From NCBI GenBank assembly GCA_964526695.1, contig CAZGJA010000099.1, forward strand, positions 15,981 through 79,980: 64,000 nt of DNA. The letters are read 5' to 3'. A model generated the notes under the pieces. It had not been told where the DNA came from, did no database searches, and was given only the letters and a program-made list of their open reading frames with translations. The translations under genes were made by a program, and so were the position numbers. The DNA comes from JABWBH01 sp964526695 (GTDB lineage: Bacteria > Planctomycetota > Phycisphaerae > UBA1845). Positions 58,147 through 64,000 of the stretch are shown in pieces (position 1 is the first letter of the stretch; the number at the start of each line of letters is the position of its first letter).

Positions 58147-60321
58147 TTACGGGCAGGTCGCCGTTGCCGTGTCGTCGCACGCCGGCGAGATCAGCCGGAC
58201 GAGCTTCGAACCGGAGAACGGCCCGACGATGAGCTTGGCTTTGTCGCCCAGGACGCCGGTGATGTAGTTGCGTCCGTCCACCTCGATGGTGATGCGTTGA
58301 CCGTTCATGCCGTTGTCCACGAACTTGACGACCACCTTCACAAAGCCCGAGTCATTGCACTTGGCCTTGAGCTTGGCGAGCTTGTCGCACGGGCAGGCAT
58401 TCTCGCATCCCGTGTCGTGGCCCTTGAAATCGCCGCCGGCGGCGCGGCAGGCGTCCGGACCCATGACGTCGCACGAGTCGTCGGTGATGCAGCACGCGCC
58501 GGGTTGCGGGCAGTTCGCGTCGCCGCAGCTCGTGCCCGCGCCGCCGAAGTCGCCGTCGCCGTTCTCGCAGGCGAGCGGCCCCAGCTCCTGGCAGGTTCCG
58601 TCGTCAAAGCAGCAGGCGCCGGGCTGCGCGCACTGCGTGGACGCGCAGTCGCCGCTGGTCCACGTCGAGCCTGGCGCCGTGCACTCGGCTTCGAGCAGGT
58701 CCGAGCACGATCCATCGTCGAAGCAGCACGCGCCCGGTTGCGGGCACGCCACTTCGTCGCAGCCGCGCCCGAAGCTGGGCTTGCCGCCCTGCGCCCGGCA
58801 GTCCTGCGGCAGCACGTCGCTGCACGAGCCGTCGTCGAAGCAACAGGCGAACGGCTCGTTCGAGTTCATGACGCGGGTGACGGCCTCAAACGCGTCCACC
58901 ATGCCCCAGCCGTAGCTGTTGTCCTCGCCGGGGCTGCCCAGATCGAAGGCCGTTTCGTAGATGACCTGCTTGATGTCATCCACCGAGATGTTCGGATTGG
59001 CCTGCCGCATCAGCGCGACCACGCCGTTGATGTGCGGCGACGCCATCGACGTGCCGCTGAGCTGACCATACCCGCCGCCGGGCAGCGATGAACGCACGTT
59101 CACGCCGGGCGCGGCGATGTCCGGCTTGGTGGCCTGCCGACCGTCCGGCGTGCAGTTGGTCGGACCGCGCGATGAGAAGTCCGCAATCGGCCAACCCTGC
59201 CGGCTCGCATCCACCGCCGCGACCGCGTGGCAGTTGTAATCCGTCGTCGCCCGATCGGCGGGGCGGCGCAGACCGCCCGAACCCTCGTTGCCCGCGGAGT
59301 AGATCATGACGATGCCCGCGGCCTCGCAGGCGTCGATCGCGCTCCAGAACGTCTGATCGCACGGCGGGTAGCCGTGGCCTGTGACCAGTCCCCACGAGTT
59401 CGAGTTCGAAGCGGGAACGTCGAAGTTCGTGTTCGGATTTCCGTCCGGATCGAGGAACCACTCATACGCGAGGAGAGTGTCGCTCACCGTGCGTGGAATG
59501 CTGATGCGGTCGATCGTCCCTGCGGCGATCCAGAACGCTCCCGGCGCTACGCCGACCTGATCGCCCGGAGGCCCGCCGGTCACCGTGCCCATGGTGTGCG
59601 TGCCGTGTCCGTTTTGGTCATACGGGAAGTTGTCGTTCTGATGCGTCGGGTCGAACCACGCCCAATCCGGATGCCCGGCATAACGGGCATCGGCCACACC
59701 CGCCCAGCGAGCCTTCAGCGCATTGTGGTTGCCGTCCACGCCCGTGTCGGTGTTGGAGACCAGCACGCCGCGACCATCAATGCCCAGCGCCCAGACTTCC
59801 GGCGCCCGAATGGCCACCAGACCGATCTCGGGAGATTCGACATGCTCGCCGCCCTCGTCGGGATCCTCCGAAACGGGAACGGGCGCGATCAGCTCAATCT
59901 CGTAGTTGTAGTACACGATCATCACGTCGTCGCGCGCGGCAATCGTCTCCAGCTCGCTTTTCGTCGCATCGACTCGGAACAGGTTGCGCAGATAGAACGC
60001 ATCGAATCGCGTGACCCGGCCGGCGCTGAGCGCCTCGCTCAGGTACGCCGTCAGCGGACCCTGGGTCGAGTCAGCGACCGCCAGGAGTGAGCGAACGACG
60101 AACTCGTGCCGCCGCTGAAGCGTGGCGCGCTCGCTGTCCATCTGCCGCGTGGCCGCCTCCAGGTCCACTTGTTCGTTGAGATACACGAGCACCGAAAAGA
60201 CCTGGTCCTCCGGCGCGCCGTTCATGATGTCCTGCAACCCCTGGTCGATCACTCCCGCCTGTGCGGCGGCCGCGGACGCCAGCGCCGCGATCAAAGCCCA
60301 TGCCGTCAGTCTGCGATTCAT
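58147..60321 (-). CDS. Secreted subtilisin-like serine peptidase with Cys-rich tail (paralogue 2)
   Basis: A 724-residue S8 family endopeptidase, a close paralogue of the adjacent gene. Signal peptide MNRRLTAWALIAALASAAAA then QAGVIDQG; catalytic Asp in VSNTDTGVDG, His in NGHGTHTMGTV, Ser in LSGTSMASPHINGVVALM. It has four ACC repeats (ACCFDDGSC twice, ACCFDDGTC, ACCITDDSC) against two in the paralogue, then the shared end: LAKLKAKCNDSGFVKVVVKF, GDKAKLIVGPFSG, VRLISPACDDTATATC. AGGAGGGG before two ATGs (60324/60321); 60321 has the better spacing. Secretion and protein degradation outside the cell are inferred. Confidence 0.92.
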   Translation of the reverse strand: MNRRLTAWALIAALASAAAAQAGVIDQGLQDIMNGAPEDQVFSVLVYLNEQVDLEAATRQMDSERATLQRRHEFVVRSLLAVADSTQGPLTAYLSEALSAGRVTRFDAFYLRNLFRVDATKSELETIAARDDVMIVYYNYEIELIAPVPVSEDPDEGGEHVESPEIGLVAIRAPEVWALGIDGRGVLVSNTDTGVDGNHNALKARWAGVADARYAGHPDWAWFDPTHQNDNFPYDQNGHGTHTMGTVTGGPPGDQVGVAPGAFWIAAGTIDRISIPRTVSDTLLAYEWFLDPDGNPNTNFDVPASNSNSWGLVTGHGYPPCDQTFWSAIDACEAAGIVMIYSAGNEGSGGLRRPADRATTDYNCHAVAAVDASRQGWPIADFSSRGPTNCTPDGRQATKPDIAAPGVNVRSSLPGGGYGQLSGTSMASPHINGVVALMRQANPNISVDDIKQVIYETAFDLGSPGEDNSYGWGMVDAFEAVTRVMNSNEPFACCFDDGSCSDVLPQDCRAQGGKPSFGRGCDEVACPQPGACCFDDGSCSDLLEAECTAPGSTWTSGDCASTQCAQPGACCFDDGTCQELGPLACENGDGDFGGAGTSCGDANCPQPGACCITDDSCDVMGPDACRAAGGDFKGHDTGCENACPCDKLAKLKAKCNDSGFVKVVVKFVDNGMNGQRITIEVDGRNYITGVLGDKAKLIVGPFSGSKLVRLISPACDDTATATCP

Positions 60322-60647
60322 CATTCCCCTCCTGTTGGAAACCACGACCCCTCGCACCGGACATGCCCCGGTGGCTGTCCCCCCGACCGCGCGACGCTCG
60401 CGCGGGCGCCGGGCAAAAACCCGCATTGCATCATTATGACCGGCTACCCCGCGTTGCGCATAGCTCGCGGTGACGAAAAAAAGGATTTTCTTGTCGAATC
60501 CGACGCGCGGCGTCGCCGGTGGCAGCTTTCAAGACGGGAATCGCTCGCCGCCGTGCACAGCGCCTCATGATCGGACCTTGAATTAACCGATGAACAGGAA
60601 ACCGCCGGACCGGTTCCCCATCCGCCGGAAGCTCGGGTCATCGAGAG
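60322..60647. other. Intergenic region, nothing clear
   Basis: Between divergent genes; presumed promoters for both. I see no repeat or promoter motif I can defend. Confidence 0.5.
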
Positions 60648-60980
60648 ATGTCCGCCATTCCGTCCAACATTGCGATCTCCAGCCTGCAAGCCGCTTACCA
60701 GGCTCGACAGGTCGCCGATACCCAGCAGACCGATCGGGCCACCGGCGATCAGGCCGCCATCAAGCAGGTCCAAGCCGCCAGCCAGGCCGGCGAGACCGTC
60801 GGAGTTGCCGACGAGGACACCGCTGTGTTCGCCGATTCGCAGGGCATGGGCAGCGAAGGGCGCTCGACCGAGGACGAGAAGCCTCCCGACGAAACCGACC
60901 TTGACGCACCCGAGGACGATGAGGCTGGGGCAACGGGAGCCACACCACCGGACGGGATGCACCTCGACCTTCAGGCATAG
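60648..60980 (+). CDS. Small unstructured hypothetical protein
   Basis: A 110-residue protein, Gln/Ala-rich at first (SNIAISSLQAAYQARQVADT) and acidic later (EDEKPPDETDLDAPEDDEAG). No signal peptide or membrane segment. The first part could form one amphipathic helix; the rest is likely disordered. The pattern resembles small planctomycete proteins with similar N-terminal helices, but no function is known. GAGAG lies just before the ATG. It is clearly AT/GC-biased like a real gene and lacks overlap with others. Family unknown. Confidence 0.5.
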   Translation: MSAIPSNIAISSLQAAYQARQVADTQQTDRATGDQAAIKQVQAASQAGETVGVADEDTAVFADSQGMGSEGRSTEDEKPPDETDLDAPEDDEAGATGATPPDGMHLDLQA

Positions 60981-61036
60981 CGTGTCGCTTCGTCAGGCTT
61001 GGCAGCCGGCTGAAGGCTCCGGGTTGCTTCTTGGGG

Positions 61037-61056
61037 GACCGGCTTTCCAGCCGGTC
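61037..61056. repeat. R2 palindrome
   Basis: Perfect GACCGGCT-TTCC-AGCCGGTC with a GGGGGACC flank. Confidence 0.85.
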
Positions 61057-61172
61057 AGTGGGGATGACAAGCGGATCCCCAGGCTGCTCTCAAGTCGGGT
61101 CGGACGTCGCCTTGCCGAGTGGGGCTTGCGCAACCATCAAGCGCGGAATCCGGCGCGCCTGCCGGGTGCTTC

Positions 61173-61192
61173 ATTCCCACGCTGGCGGGAAT
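61173..61192. repeat. dRS3-like element, copy 4
   Basis: ATTCCC-ACGCTGGC-GGGAAT followed by CCAGCG. A second, CATCCCCGCCTGCGCGGGGA, lies 45 bases on. Confidence 0.8.
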
Positions 61193-61286
61193 CCAGCGTC
61201 CCCGCTCGTCTCACCGCATCCCCGCCTGCGCGGGGATGACGGGTCGCCGCGCCAGCCTCCCGTGCTGCCACGCTCGCGCCCACGGG

Positions 61287-62756
61287 TCACGGCGCCCGCC
61301 ATCGCACGACGGGTTTCCGCGCCGCGCCGACTTCGTCCATGCGCTTCACCGGCATCAGGTGCGGCGCGTCGCGCACCACCTGCGGATCCGTCTCGACCTC
61401 ATCCGCGATGTCCAGCATCGCCGCGACGAAGCGGTCGAGCGTGGCCTTGGACTCCGTCTCCGTCGGCTCGACCATGAGGCAATGCGCGATCGGGAAGCTC
61501 ATCGTGGGCGGGTGGATGCCGTGGTCGATGAGCCGCTTGGCCACGTCGAGGTCCGTCACGTCCGCTCCCGGAAACTCGGGCATCATGATGAACTCGTGCG
61601 CGTAGGGGGGGGGGAAGGGCATGCGGAAGCGGTGCTTCAGCCGGGCGGCGAGATAGTTGGCGTTGAGCACGGCCTTCTCCGAGATGTCGCGCAGCCCGTC
61701 GCTGCCGTTGGAGCGGATGTACACGTACGCGCGGACGAGGACGCCGATCTGCCCGAAGAAGCTGCGCACCTTGCCGATGCTCTTCGGGCGGTCGTGGTCC
61801 CAGCCGAATGAGCCGTCGGCGCGCTGGACGACCTGCGGCGCGGGCAGGAACGGGCGGAGATGTTCCGCGACGGCCACCGGTCCCGCGCCGGGCCCGCCTC
61901 CGCCGTGCGGCGTGCTGAACGTCTTGTGCGTGTTGTAGTGCATCACGTCCACGCCGAAGTCGCCGGGCCGGGCGATGCCAAGAATGGCGTTCATGTTCGC
62001 GCCGTCGAGGTAAAGCTGAGCACCCTTCTCGTGCAGAATCTCCGCCGCGTCGGCGATGCGGTCGTCGAAGATGCCCACCGTGTTCGGGTTGGTGATCATC
62101 AGCGCGGCCACGTCGTCATCGACTTTGGCCTTGAGATCGTCGAGGTCGATGCGCCCGTCCTGGCGCGACTTGACGGTGATGGCGCTTTGCCCGCAGACGG
62201 CGCAGGTCGCGGGGTTCGTCCCGTGCGCGCTGTCCGGCGCGAGCACCTTGCCGCGACGCTGCCCGCGCGAGCGGTGGTAGGCGTTGATGATCATCAGGCC
62301 GGTCATCTCGCCATGCGCCCCGGCGGCGGGCTGCAGCGTCACTTCGGCCAGCCCGCTGATCTCCGCCAGATCGCAGCGCAGGCGGTAGAGCATCTCGAGC
62401 AGACCCTGCACGTCGGGTTCGTCCTGATGCGGATGAAGCCCGGCGAACCCCGGCATGGCCGCGACGCGCTCGTTGATCCTCGGGTTGTACTTCATCGTGC
62501 AACTGCCGAGGGGATAGAAGTTCTCGTCAATGGAGAAGCAGCGATGCGCCAGCCGCGTGTAATGCCGCACCAGGTCCAGCTCGCCCACCTCGGGCAGGGG
62601 CGGCGGCGCATCGGCGAGCAGCTCGCGCGGCACGTGCTCCGCCCTATCCGCCCGCGGCACGTCGCATTCGGACAGGTTGAGCGCCGAAAGCCCCGGCGCG
62701 CCGAGCTCGAAGAGTAATGGGAAATCGACCTGTTGAAGTTTGGGTATTGCACTCAT
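61287..62756 (-). CDS. gcvPB: Glycine dehydrogenase (decarboxylating) subunit 2
   Basis: A 489-residue PLP enzyme, the C-terminal half of the split P-protein of the glycine cleavage system. The N-terminus IPKLQQVDFPLLFELGAPGL is typical of GcvPB; FYPLGSCTMKYNPRINE and AHGEMTGLMIINAYHRSRGQ are family segments; the PLP Lys sits in HYNTHKTFSTPHGGGGPGAG. A plus-strand G10 tract (61605-61614) encodes Pro-Pro-Pro in PFPPPYAHEF. gcvPA, gcvT and gcvH are not in the window, but a complete gcvP may be assembled from a separate gcvPA. Start ATG 62756 is chosen; a longer frame upstream reads low-complexity sequence. Confidence 0.93.
   Translation of the reverse strand: MSAIPKLQQVDFPLLFELGAPGLSALNLSECDVPRADRAEHVPRELLADAPPPLPEVGELDLVRHYTRLAHRCFSIDENFYPLGSCTMKYNPRINERVAAMPGFAGLHPHQDEPDVQGLLEMLYRLRCDLAEISGLAEVTLQPAAGAHGEMTGLMIINAYHRSRGQRRGKVLAPDSAHGTNPATCAVCGQSAITVKSRQDGRIDLDDLKAKVDDDVAALMITNPNTVGIFDDRIADAAEILHEKGAQLYLDGANMNAILGIARPGDFGVDVMHYNTHKTFSTPHGGGGPGAGPVAVAEHLRPFLPAPQVVQRADGSFGWDHDRPKSIGKVRSFFGQIGVLVRAYVYIRSNGSDGLRDISEKAVLNANYLAARLKHRFRMPFPPPYAHEFIMMPEFPGADVTDLDVAKRLIDHGIHPPTMSFPIAHCLMVEPTETESKATLDRFVAAMLDIADEVETDPQVVRDAPHLMPVKRMDEVGAARKPVVRWRAP
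61605..61614. repeat. Homopolymer G10 tract in gcvPB
   Basis: Ten G on the plus strand encoding Pro-Pro-Pro in PFPPPYAHEF. Confidence 0.75.
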
Positions 62757-62796
62757 AATAATCGCCTGCTGAATATCGCGATACCTCCCTCCGTCA

Positions 62797-63306
62797 CTAC
62801 GAAGGACGCTCTCCCACACTACTTCTATCACGCCCGCTACATGCCAGAAATATCAATAAAAGCACGAGCCCGAAGATCGATAGAAAAGCAATAATCCCGT
62901 TCGACCGCGCATGATACCGCTCATACCGCTCATCGAATTCCTGTAAAGCAACCTTCACCGCCAATATCTTGTTGGACAATTCACTCACCTCATTGCGAGA
63001 TGGTGCAAGCTTCTCGCGGTGCTTACTATCAAATTCGTCCCACAGTTTCATGAGCATCTGCACCTCCTCGACGGTGGTCACCTCTTCCGGAAAACTCCTT
63101 GATCCAACGACGATTCTTTGGTAGAGATCATCGGCGGAGGCAATACGCGTCTCGATCCTGCGTTTTTCGGATTCGAGGCTTGACAACTCTTGGCAAAGCC
63201 CTCCTCGTGCCGGAGAATCCTTCTCTACTTTCGTAGCGAACAGTGTGATTGCGCCGCACAGAAATAATGCCGCGAAAATGCCAATCGAGGCCCTCAGGAT
63301 CCTCAT
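62797..63306 (-). CDS. Two-helix membrane protein with periplasmic coiled coil
   Basis: A 169-residue protein. First helix ASIGIFAALFLCGAITLFAT (about residues 6-26), then a charged helical segment of about 100 residues with coiled-coil pattern (ELSSLESEKRRIETRIASAD and NKILAVKVALQEFDERYERY), then a second helix SNGIIAFLSIFGLVLLLIFL. Both ends in the cytoplasm and a helical domain outside, or the reverse, would fit. I recognise no family. The DNA here is less GC-rich than its neighbours, as with the next small gene, so the pair may be an acquired or weakly selected cassette. Confidence 0.6.
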   Translation of the reverse strand: MRILRASIGIFAALFLCGAITLFATKVEKDSPARGGLCQELSSLESEKRRIETRIASADDLYQRIVVGSRSFPEEVTTVEEVQMLMKLWDEFDSKHREKLAPSRNEVSELSNKILAVKVALQEFDERYERYHARSNGIIAFLSIFGLVLLLIFLACSGRDRSSVGERPS

Positions 63307-63432
63307 GGGCTGACTCCCCGAATGCTGGTGGATTGAATGATCCATTGAATGTCACCGTTCATCGCGTCCGCCAGTCTTCCGTCGGGAACTACGCCTCGGT
63401 TGCTTGAGGTAACCCAGCCACGCGTCGCCGTT

Positions 63433-63732
63433 CTAATGTCGGTTGTTCCTCCGGGCCTTGTCCGTGCCGGTCGCGCTCGTTCGATTCTCTGGTACTTGCT
63501 CCTTGTAAGCCTTCCATAGGTCATCCAGTGTGTATTCCTTGCCGCACTCCGGACATCGGCAATGATTCAAGCCTGTGAGGCTATATCCGCACGAAGGGCA
63601 ATGCGGCGGCGCCTCACGCGCCACGCGCCAACCTCTCACATATCCGTTCCGCCACACGAGAAATACGAACATGGCTGCGACGACCAGCGTCAGGATGACC
63701 AGCAGCAGCACGCCGATGCTTACGAAGTCCAT
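63433..63732 (-). CDS. Membrane-anchored zinc-ribbon protein
   Basis: A 99-residue protein. One N-terminal membrane helix (SIGVLLLVILTLVVAAMFVF), a basic linker (GYVRGWRVAREAPPH), then a zinc ribbon with CPSCGYSLTGLNHCRCPECG (residues 44-63, two CxxC pairs). The CPxCGYSLTGL wording is frequent in planctomycete small membrane proteins. The C-terminal tail is charged. Likely a membrane protein with a cytoplasmic metal-binding end. Function unknown. Confidence 0.75.
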   Translation of the reverse strand: MDFVSIGVLLLVILTLVVAAMFVFLVWRNGYVRGWRVAREAPPHCPSCGYSLTGLNHCRCPECGKEYTLDDLWKAYKEQVPENRTSATGTDKARRNNRH

Positions 63733-64000
63733 TTCAGAAAGCTACCCGGCATCAACTTCATCGTCCATAAGCGTATTCGACCATGTTAAATGATCCGCAA
63801 GGCCCTCCAAGTCAGGGAACATTGACGCTGAGTTGATTCCAAGCGTATCCAAAGATGCCCTAACAGCCCGTGGTAGAACCCCATTTTCGTGCGATCGCGA
63901 ACTTCATGCGGCGCAGCGCGCCAGGGGGGAGATCGGCGCCACCGGAGTCCTTCTCCGGCGCCGCGATTCCCAGGGGCCCTTCAAGACCGGCCACGGCACC
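63733..64000. other. Window end, no gene seen
   Basis: No convincing reading frame. A hairpin GGCGCCACCGGAG, TCCTT, CTCCGGCGCC lies at about 63935-63962; a gene could start beyond the window. Confidence 0.5.

Larger units (their letters stand above)
60981..61286. other. Intergenic region with R2 and dRS3-like elements
   Basis: R2 palindrome at 61037-61056 (GACCGGCT-TTCC-AGCCGGTC) and dRS3-like elements at 61173-61192 and 61204-61240. Convergent genes; no gene in between. Confidence 0.7.

Overview
The window is GC-rich bacterial DNA that reads like a member of the Planctomycetota. This is an inference. It rests on a fused lpxC-fabZ gene, a membrane zinc-ribbon protein of the CPxCGYSLTG type, secreted proteins with Cys-Cys 'ACC' repeats, GT-C glycosyltransferases scattered between unrelated genes, and long intergenic stretches full of short palindromic repeats. 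No rRNA, tRNA, CRISPR array, transposase or phage gene was seen.

Layout. 1-1205: the 3' end of nuoN and a ferritin-like small protein. 1.5-10.4 kb: an alpha/beta hydrolase, a transglutaminase-glycosyltransferase fusion, a double-ACT protein, a small Asp-rich secreted protein, an ABM-domain protein, a ZIP transporter, an AmrS-type radical SAM enzyme and another GT-C enzyme. 10.5-13.6 kb: thrS and infC; infC apparently starts at AUC. 13.8-17.6 kb: a degenerate M14 peptidase and a processive GT2. 18.7-22.6 kb: a minus-strand lipid A operon skp-lpxD-lpxC/fabZ-lpxA; lptD lies separately at 45.2-48.3 kb, so a lipopolysaccharide outer membrane is likely. 23-32.8 kb: an SMR-like protein, a DUF4139 protein, secreted proteins, two Hsp20 chaperones, a lipoprotein, a lipoate-ligase-like enzyme and one unknown. 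32.9-36.7 kb: an adaptor and two FtsX-type permeases. 36.8-51.2 kb: acylphosphatase, an NAD(P)-binding protein, a LamG protein, a stand-alone Clp N-domain protein, a histidine ammonia-lyase-like enzyme, GT-C, lptD, a secreted propeller-like protein and a 3-hydroxyacyl-CoA dehydrogenase. 51.5-55.4 kb: an oversized valS. 55.6-60.3 kb: two tandem secreted subtilases. 60.6-63.7 kb: a small hypothetical, gcvPB and two small membrane proteins in less GC-rich DNA.

Two observations stand out. First, valS (about 1299 codons) carries several in-frame low-complexity insertions whose DNA matches repeat families that are otherwise intergenic in this window, as if mobile repeats were tolerated inside an essential gene. 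Second, five secreted proteins that differ elsewhere end in a similar domain of about 70 residues with conserved cysteines, a candidate undescribed C-terminal module. At least eight repeat families occur in 64 kb, including a 28-bp palindrome found as six complete or partial sites (one a triple array), a 20-bp ATTCCC-N8-GGGAAT element like Neisseria dRS3, and a GACCGGCT/AGCCGGTC hairpin.
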